A stretch of DNA of 10,324 nt, taken from assembly GCA_031261885.1 (NCBI GenBank), contig JAISIU010000267.1, forward strand, positions 1-10,324, given 5' to 3'. The notes under the pieces were generated by a model. That model did not search any database, had not been told where the DNA came from, and saw only the letters and a program-made list of their open reading frames with translations. Of this stretch, positions 1 through 4,829 are shown piece by piece. A program made the position numbers and the translations under genes. Origin of the DNA: Bifidobacteriaceae bacterium (lineage in GTDB: Bacteria > Actinomycetota > Actinomycetes > Actinomycetales > WQXJ01). The number at the start of each line of letters is the position of its first letter. Positions within the stretch are counted from its first letter, which is position 1.

Positions 1-82
1 TCAAGGGCGATGGTGCGGCAGGCTGGTACGGCTGGTAGGGCTGAGCGGTCGGGTTGGTCTGGGGCAGCGTTGGGTCGGTCAC
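1..82 (-). CDS. N-terminus of a minus-strand protein with a Pro/Gln/Tyr-rich leader, continuing off the left edge
   Basis: On the minus strand a GTG at 82-80 opens a frame with no stop to the window edge. An AGGAG Shine-Dalgarno (complement of 88-92) lies 5 nt upstream, which fixes the start. The visible 27 residues begin MTDPTLPQTNPTAQPYQPYQ and stay rich in Pro, Gln, Tyr and Ala. Disordered leaders with PYQPYQ-type runs are common at the cytoplasmic N-termini of small actinobacterial membrane proteins such as DUF4190-, DUF4870- or RDD-type proteins, but the domain that would identify this one lies outside the window. Class is inferred from composition only. The plus-strand frame through this stretch (10-237) has no ribosome binding site and is not called. 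Confidence 0.6.
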   Translation of the reverse strand, partial: MTDPTLPQTNPTAQPYQPYQPAAPSPL

Positions 83-436
83 GACGTCTCCTGGCTGTCG
101 AATTGGTCCCTGCCCGGCGGTTGACGGCAGGGTTAGCGGTGGGCGTGGCCAAACGTTTGCTGGCAGCGAACCCAACCGCTGACCGTCCCCGTCTATTCCC
201 ACGCTGCGCCCAGCCCGCGCGACGCGGGCGCAGATGACTGCCCTGTGTCCGCGCTAACTCGGCACTGAGCCTCATGACGAGCGAAACACCCAGTCTGCGA
301 GGAGTGCAAAGTACTGCGAGTGACGCGATCGGCGAAGCGACGAACTGCAGCGATTAGTCACAGGCCAGTGTGCGCCCTACACTCTGAGAACCAACTAGAA
401 CGTCGCCCCAGCCAAACTTGGCGGGAGTTGAAAGAC
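83..436. other. Intergenic region between divergent genes; two hairpins, no gene seen
   Basis: This roughly 350-base stretch separates the minus-strand gene starting at 82 from the lipoprotein gene starting at 437. I find no convincing coding frame. A 7-bp inverted repeat (108-114 with 126-132, CCCTGCC/GGCAGGG) would fall in the leader of the minus-strand gene, just upstream of its Shine-Dalgarno. A stronger hairpin sits at 204-233. A possible -10 for the lipoprotein gene is TACACT at 378-383, giving a leader of roughly 45 nt, but no good -35 accompanies it. Both promoters should be here because the flanking genes diverge. Confidence 0.5.
204..233. other. GC-rich stem-loop in the divergent intergenic region
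   Basis: GCCCGCG (213-219) pairs perfectly with CGCGGGC (223-229) across a CGA loop. CTGC (204-207) and GCAG (230-233) can extend the stem beyond a bulge. No T-tract follows on either strand, so a classical intrinsic terminator is not supported. Its role is unknown. Confidence 0.4.
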
Positions 437-1660
437 GTGAAGAACAAAGCCTGGCTCTTTGAGGCAATGATGGCAATTGTCGCCATGGTGTTGGCAACGG
501 GCTGTTCCGCCGGTTCCGGAGTGAGCAAGACGGCAAGCAGTACCCCCAGCCTGGCCCATGTACCCAGGACAGTGACCGGGTTGGCGAGCGAAGCTCCAAC
601 GCCAGAAAGCGGCACCGTCTTCGCCTGGGGCGACAACGACTATGGCCAGCTGGGCGACGGGACCACTGACGCGCAGCGCAGGCCGACATTAGTGCCAGGG
701 CTCACGGGCATCACGCAGATCACAACTAATCAGGAAGACGTTGTATACGCGCTCGACACCCGAGGCCAGGTCTACATCTGGGGTGACGATGCCTACCGTC
801 CACTGGACGTCGGAAACGATAGCGAGCAGACAACCCCGATACTGGTACCTGGGCTCACGGGCATCACCCAAATCGCCGCCGGCGAGGAATCGGGGTACGC
901 CCTTGGGGCCGGAGGCCAGGTCTACGCCTGGGGCGAAAACTACTACGGGCAGCTGGGCGACGGAACCACTGACGACCGAGATACGCCGATCCTGGTGCCT
1001 GGGCTCACAGGCATCACCCAAATCGCCGCCGGCGACGAATCGGCCTACGCACTCGGGGCCGGAGGCCAGGTCTACGCCTGGGGCGACAACGAACGCGGCC
1101 AGCTGGGCGACAGAACTACCAGGGAGCGGCACAGGCCGATACCGGTGCCAGGACTCACTGGTATCACTCAAATCGCCGCGCGTGAGGAGTCCGCGTTCGC
1201 GGTCGGCGCCGACGGCCAAGTGCGTGCCTGGGGTAGCAACGATCAGGGGCAGCAGGGTGACGGAGGCGTCACCGAACGACATACGCCACGACTCGTACGT
1301 GGACTAGCGGGCATCACCCAAGTTGCCGCTGGAAGTGACATCACGTACGCGATCGGCGCCGGCGGGCAGGTGTACACCTGGGGCTTTCCCCACATCTGGC
1401 TGGACGATCAGATCGATGCCGACTTGGACACACCGCAACCGATACGAGGCCTGACGGGAGTCGCCCAAATCGTGGTTGGTGATGACTCAATATATGCGAT
1501 CGGCGCCGGCGGCCAGGTTTACGCCTGGGGCGACAATTTCGACGGTCAGCTGGGCGACGGGACCACTGTGGACCGAGACTCGCCGACACCCGTACCAGGG
1601 CTCACGGGCATCACCCAAATCGCTGCTGGCGATGATTCGGCCTACGCAGTGGTTGGTTAG
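437..1660 (+). CDS. Secreted RCC1-repeat lipoprotein (seven-bladed beta-propeller)
   Basis: The frame is open from an ATG at 320, but the GTG at 437 is the better start. It has GGGAG at 423-427 upstream and puts a lipoprotein signal peptide at the N-terminus: VKNKAWLFEA, a hydrophobic stretch, then LATGC with the lipidation cysteine at residue 23. That gives 407 residues. After a Ser/Thr/Pro-rich spacer, seven consecutive RCC1-type repeats of about 50 residues begin near residues 61, 112, 162, 212, 262, 312 and 361. Each carries the hallmark VYAWGxNxxGQLGDGTT, then PGLTGITQIAAG, then a YALGAGGQ strand. Seven repeats are what a closed RCC1 propeller needs. Repeat 6 departs most, having lost GQLGDGT. 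RCC1 propellers bind proteins or, in some bacterial exported versions, possibly ligands; no enzymatic domain is present. Expected location is lipid-anchored on the outer face of the membrane. Partner and function are unknown. Confidence 0.85.
   Translation: MKNKAWLFEAMMAIVAMVLATGCSAGSGVSKTASSTPSLAHVPRTVTGLASEAPTPESGTVFAWGDNDYGQLGDGTTDAQRRPTLVPGLTGITQITTNQEDVVYALDTRGQVYIWGDDAYRPLDVGNDSEQTTPILVPGLTGITQIAAGEESGYALGAGGQVYAWGENYYGQLGDGTTDDRDTPILVPGLTGITQIAAGDESAYALGAGGQVYAWGDNERGQLGDRTTRERHRPIPVPGLTGITQIAAREESAFAVGADGQVRAWGSNDQGQQGDGGVTERHTPRLVRGLAGITQVAAGSDITYAIGAGGQVYTWGFPHIWLDDQIDADLDTPQPIRGLTGVAQIVVGDDSIYAIGAGGQVYAWGDNFDGQLGDGTTVDRDSPTPVPGLTGITQIAAGDDSAYAVVG
617..1657 (+). repeat. Seven tandem RCC1-coding units of about 150 bp
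   Basis: Units begin near 617, 770, 920, 1070, 1220, 1370 and 1517. Five central units are 150-153 bp, one is 147 bp, and the last is cut by the stop codon. Several stretches are nearly identical in DNA as well as protein. For example, the sequence encoding ITQIAAG followed by GAGGQVYAWG is almost unchanged between about 863-938 and 1013-1088. This points to recent duplication or gene conversion within the array rather than only protein-level conservation. Confidence 0.8.
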
Positions 1661-1725
1661 CCACGGCGTTCACCAGTCCCATGCTGCAGTAGGCGGGCCA
1701 CGCGAGGACGTATACGCTGGCGCAC

Positions 1726-1938
1726 ATGACACCACGACGACAGGTCGCCTACGCCGCACCTGCTACCGGACACCGGCGCGGACTGCCGGATATCCCGGCC
1801 AGCGTCTCACCTCGCTACAGCGACGCCGGACTTCGGGACCTACTCGACGGAGCCCGTGCCGAGTTCGACAGCGGCTCCGCAGGCGACCTTCCCGTCACCG
1901 AGGCCATGGCCGAGATCCGCGCCAGCCTGAACCTGTGA
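1726..1938 (+). CDS. Small protein of unknown function (70 aa), possibly antitoxin-like
   Basis: The frame begins MTPRRQVAYAAP and ends AMAEIRASLNL. I do not recognise the family. The C-terminal half (about residues 33-68) is predicted helical and acidic with a SGSAGDLPVTEAMAEIRA stretch. Its rhythm recalls C-termini of ParD- or Phd-type antitoxins, but that is only a resemblance. No Shine-Dalgarno lies at a usable distance; GAGG at 1704-1707 is 18 nt away. However, TACGCT (1713-1718) is followed by exactly 7 nt and then ATG, the same layout as at vapB (TACACT, 7 nt, ATG), so a leaderless transcript is conceivable. It lies 65 bp after the RCC1 gene on the same strand and just before the decayed tRNA copy. 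It may be a real small gene, a remnant, or chance. Confidence 0.4.
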   Translation: MTPRRQVAYAAPATGHRRGLPDIPASVSPRYSDAGLRDLLDGARAEFDSGSAGDLPVTEAMAEIRASLNL

Positions 1939-1996
1939 ACGTTCGCGACACAGAACCGTGCCGCTATGTGCCAGGCAAAGACCACGGGGCAAACCG

Positions 1997-2119
1997 CAAC
2001 CTTTTTGGGCTCGCGTCGTGCCTGTTCAGGTTTGTTTTTTAGTCTGCGTCCTCGACGGGATTCAGGCCTGCGAAACCCTCCTCCGGAGGCGAGTGCCTGT
2101 CTCCTGAACTATCCGAGCC
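1997..2119 (-). repeat. Left copy of the tRNA-Arg direct repeat (decayed tRNA plus its 3' flank)
   Basis: This stretch aligns in the same orientation with 4527-4648. The tRNA part (2047-2119) aligns to 4576-4648 without any gap at an offset of 2529. The 3'-flanking part aligns at an offset of 2530, for instance CAACC near 1997 and TCAGG at 2026-2030 against 4556-4560. By eye about two thirds to three quarters of positions match. It marks the left limit of the toxin-antitoxin islet. Confidence 0.75.
2047..2119 (-). pseudogene. Decayed tRNA-Arg(CCG) pseudogene
   Basis: The complement reads as a full-length 73-nt, gap-free relative of the intact tRNA-Arg at 4576-4648. The CTCCGGA anticodon loop is still readable. 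It cannot be functional. The 5' acceptor strand (GGCTCGG) no longer pairs with the 3' strand (CGAGGAC) except at scattered positions. The T-loop has lost the invariant TTCGA (it reads GCCTGAAT), and the D-arm is altered. Preservation of length with many substitutions suggests an old duplication drifting without selection, as expected for the redundant att-side copy of a tRNA used as an integration site. Confidence 0.75.
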
Positions 2120-2127
2120 GGCGCCCT

Positions 2128-2342
2128 CCGCCGCTCAGACAAGCGCGGTAAAAGGGTTCGTGACCGTAACACCGGCGATGGGCTCGCGCATGTTCAAGTC
2201 CTCCGAGAGCAGCACAGGGCCAGCGGCCCCGTTTGGCCGCGGCAGCCACGAGGGAACTCCCGAGGCGACTGCCGTCAGCGCCGCCGGATCTCGGAACGCC
2301 AGTTCGCCAGTGGCTTGTCGATGGAGGCAACTGGCGCGGCGG
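2128..2342 (-). pseudogene. vapC: Frameshifted 3' fragment of a vapC (PIN toxin) gene
   Basis: On the minus strand the end of this stretch encodes GPVLLSEDLNMREPIAGVTV and then TNPFTALV with a TGA at 2137-2135. This is nearly the same as the C-terminus of the intact VapC at 3654-4079 (CPVLLSEDLNAGETIAGVTI, TNPFAALV). DNA similarity runs from 2128 to about 2342, against 3647 to about 3860. The first 21 bases are identical; the rest is roughly three quarters identical by eye. Upstream of the SEDLN motif the matching residues jump between frames: the counterpart of DALVIAAAS appears as SSLVAAAA in another frame, and the spacing has changed by a net 2 bp. Only the last 60 or so residues are represented, without the first two catalytic acidic residues, and the copy stops at the end of the neighbouring PIN gene. 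It is a dead paralogue. Confidence 0.8.
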
Positions 2343-2948
2343 TCAGACCTTGAGCATGACTGACATGACCGTCGCCGTCTTCGGCGCGCCAGCCCGGCGC
2401 AGGGCCGCGAGCGTCGACCGATCCGTGGCACCCTTCAAGCTCTTGACGGCGTCACGGTGGACATCCACCATCACGGGCAAGTAGTCGCCGATCAACCGGA
2501 GGAACAAGGCGTCAGGCGTCATCACTGTGAGGCCCAACTCGGACATCACATTAGAAGGAAAGTGCTTGACGTTGTTCGTGCAAATGATCGTGGCCTCAAC
2601 GGCCAACGCCGCAGCGATCACGTCGCGGTCATCTTCGTCCGGCAGGGTGAAGCGAGCCAAACGGGCGTAGTCAGCCGAGCGAGGGACCACGAGGGCGTCG
2701 GGAAAGGCTCCTGTCATCGCCCGCTTGAGGCGTGTGGCCGCAGCAGCGTCGAAGGTAGGTCGGTTCAAGATCAAGTGCTCTAGGACGTCATCGAGAACCT
2801 GCTCGCTCCAATGCGCCTCGACAAGCTCATGTTCGGCAGCGATCAGCAGGTAGTCGCGGAGGACACGCGCGTAGAGAACATTCGCATCGGCCAAAACCAC
2901 ACGAGCGCGGCGCGGAACGAGTGAGGCGGCCGCTGATGGCATCGTCAT
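2343..2948 (-). CDS. PIN-domain ribonuclease toxin (PIN_3-like), partner of the HTH antitoxin
   Basis: The protein has 201 residues. A PIN core starts at residue 17 with VVLADANVLYARVL (Asp21), followed by a helical part with SEQVLDDVLEHL (Glu49 and Asp53/54). Next come LPDEDDRDVIAAALAVEAT (Asp106, Asp107, Asp109) and IICTNNVKHFP, the beta-strand that closes the active site. The order and the D-E-DxxD-TxN pattern fit PIN nucleases of the PIN_3 type, Mg-dependent RNases that usually act as toxins. The C-terminal 65 residues are helical. The ATG start overlaps the stop of the upstream HTH gene in an ATGA arrangement (2945-2948). There is no clear Shine-Dalgarno of its own, so translation is probably coupled to the antitoxin; a second ATG two codons on is an alternative start. 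The gene is intact. RNA target unknown. Confidence 0.85.
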   Translation of the reverse strand: MTMPSAAASLVPRRARVVLADANVLYARVLRDYLLIAAEHELVEAHWSEQVLDDVLEHLILNRPTFDAAAATRLKRAMTGAFPDALVVPRSADYARLARFTLPDEDDRDVIAAALAVEATIICTNNVKHFPSNVMSELGLTVMTPDALFLRLIGDYLPVMVDVHRDAVKSLKGATDRSTLAALRRAGAPKTATVMSVMLKV

Positions 2949-3328
2949 TCCGTGAGACCGAGCTCGTTCTCGAGCTCAAGCAGCTTTCTGACCGCCGTGT
3001 GACGATGGGAGCGTTGCTCATCGCGGAAACGTTCAACCGCCGCCGTCGGGATCCGGTGGTGCGTGCCAACCATCTCGAACGGCAGCTCACCGCGCTCCAT
3101 CAGCTTGCGGACGTATGGCCGCGAGACGCCGAGCATCCCAGCCGCCTCGGCGGGGCTGACCTGGTCCGCGGCGCGCGAGAACACAATGCCGCGACCATGA
3201 GCCTCGGCGTCGACCACTTTGGCCACCAGCTCGGCCGTCTCACGGGATAGGTTGACGGACACGTGGTCGCCCGGCTCCATCAGCGCCTGTTTGATCGCGG
3301 CCGCGTCGCGTTCGAGGACGGGTGTCAT
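2945..3328 (-). CDS. Excisionase-type helix-turn-helix antitoxin
   Basis: Start chosen at the ATG 3328-3326 because AGGAGG (complement of 3333-3338) lies 4 nt upstream; the frame is open further but without support. The 127-residue product has an N-terminal helical segment and a VSVNLSRETAELVAKVV strand-helix. A MerR/excisionase-like HTH_17 domain follows at about residues 57-101: VSPAEAAGMLGVSRPYVRKL, then GELPFEMVGTHHRIPTAAV, which gives the recognition helix plus the wing. A charged C-terminal helix (RKLLELENELGL) probably contacts the toxin. HTH_17 proteins directly upstream of and overlapping PIN genes are a known antitoxin arrangement. By analogy the protein should bind its own promoter and neutralise the PIN protein. 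It lies first in a two-gene minus-strand operon. Confidence 0.85.
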   Translation of the reverse strand: MTPVLERDAAAIKQALMEPGDHVSVNLSRETAELVAKVVDAEAHGRGIVFSRAADQVSPAEAAGMLGVSRPYVRKLMERGELPFEMVGTHHRIPTAAVERFRDEQRSHRHTAVRKLLELENELGLTE

Positions 3329-3368
3329 GTGGCCTCCTAACAACCCAGCGTTCCGACTAACTGAAATA

Positions 3369-3377
3369 AGTGTAACA
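3369..3377 (-). promoter_or_regulatory. Extended -10 promoter of the HTH-PIN operon
   Basis: The complement reads TGTTACACT, that is TG-n-TACACT, an extended -10 element. It is placed about 40 nt upstream of the antitoxin ATG, leaving a leader of roughly 34 nt with a strong AGGAGG. The identical 9-mer is found at the vapB promoter (complement of 4307-4315). No convincing -35 is visible, as is usual with extended -10 promoters. Confidence 0.5.
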
Positions 3378-3457
3378 GCGGCGCGCGGGAAGGCCAAGCA
3401 CCATGCGGGGGGGCAGCCCTTCGCGTCCGATGGCGGCCGCGCAGTCTGGGACATGCC

Positions 3458-3474
3458 CCACCGACCATCGGTGG
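3458..3474. other. Perfect short stem-loop downstream of the MazF remnant
   Basis: CCACCGA (3458-3464) and TCGGTGG (3468-3474) form a perfect 7-bp stem with a 3-nt loop, 27 bp beyond the MazF-remnant stop on the minus strand. It could end transcripts from vapBC, though no U-tract follows. A 13-bp near-perfect direct repeat (3432-3444 and 3470-3482) brackets it. Confidence 0.35.
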
Positions 3475-3500
3475 CCGCGCAGAAATTGATCCGCTCCGGG

Positions 3501-3647
3501 TCAGACGGCGATGCCGAGCATGAAGCCGAGCTTTTGGCTGATGGCCTCCAGCGTCTGACCGTCCACCGAGCCCAGGCGCTTGAGCAAGCGCGAACGCGAC
3601 ACCGAAGAGATATTGCGGCAGACGGCGACCAAGTCATGGTCCAGGCC
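3501..3647 (-). pseudogene. mazF: C-terminal remnant of a MazF/PemK-type toxin
   Basis: Reading the minus strand from 3647 down to the TGA at 3503-3501 gives 48-49 codons starting GLDHDLVAVCRNISSVSRSR and continuing LLKRLGSVDGQTLEAISQ, KLGFMLGIAV. This matches the end of MazF/PemK RNases: the GLxxDSVVxxDQIxTVxKSRL strand, the RxGxL turn and the terminal amphipathic helix. The N-terminal SH3-like barrel with the catalytic Arg and Thr is missing, and no start codon or ribosome site precedes it. The upstream sequence is the end of vapC, and the fragment is in the same frame as vapC, separated only by the vapC TGA and two Ala codons. It is a truncated relic left where vapBC sequence now joins an older mazF locus. 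Confidence 0.75.
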
Positions 3648-3653
3648 CGCCGC

Positions 3654-4079
3654 TCAGACAAGCGCGGCAAAGGGATTGGTGATCGTGACACCCGCGATGG
3701 TCTCCCCCGCGTTCAAGTCCTCCGAGAGCAGTACGGGGCACGCGGCCTTGCTCGCCGCGGCGATCACGAGGGCGTCCCAGTACGAGAGCTGCCAGCGCGA
3801 CTGGATCTCGAACGCCGCGTTCACCAGCGACTTGTCGATGGGGACCACTGGCACCGCCGCCAGCTGGCACCACCGGTTCGCCTCCGCCACCGCCACGGCG
3901 TGGTCAAGCGGAACGGGGATTTTTCTAGTCGCGTTCACGTAGAACTCACCGAGCACTTGCGTGCTGATCGCATACCGCTTCTCAGCGATGACGCGCCGCG
4001 CCACCGACTGCTTAGCTGGGGCGGACGAGTCGATGGCGTAGATGAAGATATTTGAGTCAAGGAAGATGTCAGCGCTCAT
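3654..4079 (-). CDS. vapC: VapC-family PIN-domain endoribonuclease toxin
   Basis: Start set at the ATG 4079-4077, preceded by GGGAGGA a few bases upstream; an upstream in-frame ATG would add ten residues without such a site. The 141-residue product has the four PIN acidic positions in order: Asp8 in IFLDSNIFIYA, Glu45 in QVLGEFYVN, Asp102 in LSYWDALVIAAA and Asp121 in LLSEDLN. This is the standard length and pattern of an active VapC, an Mg-dependent RNase that in characterised members cuts tRNA or rRNA. It overlaps the end of vapB by 11 nt, the usual coupled antitoxin-first order. In the same frame beyond its stop lies a MazF tail, and a dead copy of its 3' part lies at 2128-2342. The gene itself shows no damage. 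Confidence 0.9.
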   Translation of the reverse strand: MSADIFLDSNIFIYAIDSSAPAKQSVARRVIAEKRYAISTQVLGEFYVNATRKIPVPLDHAVAVAEANRWCQLAAVPVVPIDKSLVNAAFEIQSRWQLSYWDALVIAAASKAACPVLLSEDLNAGETIAGVTITNPFAALV

Positions 4080-4299
4080 GCAGTTCCTCCCGCGTGAACT
4101 TCCGCCCACCGCTGGACAAGCTCACCGAGAAGGCTTCGCGAAGCAGCCGCTGACGCGCATCCGAACCGAACGAGGCACCTTGCGCATACTGCACGATCGC
4201 CTCACGCGCAACAGCGTTCACCGACGTGTCTTCCGTCGCCGCGCGCACACGAGCCGCCCTCAAGTCACGATCATCGATCGCCAACGTCAAACTCGCCAT
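4069..4299 (-). CDS. vapB: VapB-type antitoxin (ribbon-helix-helix)
   Basis: The 76-residue product begins MASLTLAIDDRDLRAARVRA. This is a beta-strand followed by a helix of the ribbon-helix-helix (Arc/MetJ) type, then DTSVNAVAREAIVQYAQG for the second helix. The C-terminal tail, including GGRKFTREELHER, would wrap the toxin. It lies directly upstream of vapC, overlapping by 11 nt, which supports the assignment more than sequence alone. No Shine-Dalgarno precedes the ATG. Instead an extended -10 (TGTTACACT) ends 7 nt before it, so the mRNA probably starts at the ATG. A 25-bp palindrome covers that promoter, consistent with autorepression by a VapBC complex. Confidence 0.85.
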   Translation of the reverse strand: MASLTLAIDDRDLRAARVRAATEDTSVNAVAREAIVQYAQGASFGSDARQRLLREAFSVSLSSGGRKFTREELHER

Positions 4300-4306
4300 G
4301 ATGGCC

Positions 4307-4332
4307 AGTGTAACACGTAACCCGTGCTACAC
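4307..4332 (-). promoter_or_regulatory. vapBC promoter with overlapping palindromic operator, probably leaderless
   Basis: On the plus strand, GTGTAACACG (4308-4317) and CGTGCTACAC (4323-4332) are inverted repeats matching at 9 of 10 positions around a 5-nt spacer. The complement of 4307-4315 is TGTTACACT, an extended -10. It ends 7 nt before the vapB ATG at 4299, which puts the expected transcription start at or within a base or two of the initiation codon. Operators of this size overlapping the promoter are typical for VapB autoregulation; binding itself is inferred. Confidence 0.6.
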
Positions 4333-4350
4333 GTGTCCGCTGCTGGGGCG

Positions 4351-4380
4351 TCAGCGGCCGATGTCCTGTTCGGCCGCTGA
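4351..4380. other. Perfect 11-bp inverted repeat (strong stem-loop)
   Basis: TCAGCGGCCGA (4351-4361) is repeated as its exact complement at 4370-4380 around an 8-nt loop. It lies between the tRNA-Arg and vapBC, about 200 nt beyond the tRNA 3' end and about 20 bp upstream of the vapB operator. It may stop tRNA transcripts or insulate vapBC, but no U-tract follows on either strand. A weaker GCCCGG/CCGGGC hairpin sits at 4482-4500. Confidence 0.5.
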
Positions 4381-4526
4381 ACGTCGGCGTTGACGATGAC
4401 CACATTGCCCCGAAACAGCCGACCCACTGCTGGTCTGGCACACTAGCCGGTACGCGCCTGCCACCGCCGATGAACCACCACGCCCGGATTCGCGCCGGGC
4501 CCACGCCAACCCCATGAGGCCGCAGC

Positions 4527-4648
4527 CAACCGTCTTTGGTGCGTGTTTTGGCTTGTCAGGTTGGTTCTCAGTTTGTGCCCTCGACAGGATTCGAACCTGC
4601 GACACCCTGCTCCGGAGGCAGGTGCTCTATCCCCTGAGCTACGAGGGC
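4527..4648 (-). repeat. Right copy of the tRNA-Arg direct repeat (intact tRNA plus 3' flank)
   Basis: This is the intact partner of 1997-2119, in the same orientation. Similarity covers the whole tRNA and about 45-50 bp of its 3' flank, and fades on the 5' side of the tRNA. The tRNA 3' end faces the islet, the geometry expected when an element integrates at a tRNA 3' end and leaves a second copy at its far end. Confidence 0.75.
4576..4648 (-). tRNA. tRNA-Arg, anticodon CCG
   Basis: The complement folds into a standard 73-nt cloverleaf. Acceptor GCCCTCG pairs with CGAGGGC, with discriminator A and no encoded CCA. The D-arm is TAGCTCAGGGGATAGAGCA. The anticodon stem CCTGC/GCAGG encloses the loop CTCCGGA, so the anticodon is CCG, reading CGG (Arg). 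The T-arm is GCAGG-TTCGAAT-CCTGT. All invariant positions are present, unlike the decayed copy at 2047-2119. Its own promoter would lie to the right; a weak -10-like TAGTAA/TAACCT is visible in the complement of about 4687-4695. Confidence 0.95.
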
Positions 4649-4829
4649 CTCGCCGACGCCCTCGCGGGGCGCGACATCGTTCAAGGTTACTACGCTCCCC
4701 CGCCGGCCCCGAACACGAGCCGTCCGGACCCGCGGCCCGGGCGGACGCCGGCGCATAAGACGGCGGCGCCCGATGCTGACGCTCCCATCAATACGCCGGC
4801 ACCAGGCGCCGCCTGATATCCCCTGATTG

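Noticed and set aside
689..1307. Long overlapping frames on both strands within the RCC1 gene
   Set aside because: Repeated DNA keeps alternative frames open periodically; only the sense frame gives RCC1 repeats with a lipoprotein signal.
617..1657. Regular 150-bp repeats as a possible CRISPR or satellite array
   Set aside because: The repeats are in frame, coding and match RCC1 motifs; there are no short repeats separated by unique spacers.
2021..2040. T-run at 2034-2040 after a CCTG-TT-CAGG hairpin, as an intrinsic terminator for the 1726 ORF
   Set aside because: The stem is only 4 bp with a 2-nt loop, and the stretch is explained as the decayed 3' flank of the tRNA copy.
3219..4055. 278-codon plus-strand frame across the HTH and vapC genes
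   Set aside because: It runs antisense through the HTH antitoxin, the MazF remnant and vapC, which have motifs, ribosome sites and coupled overlaps on the minus strand.
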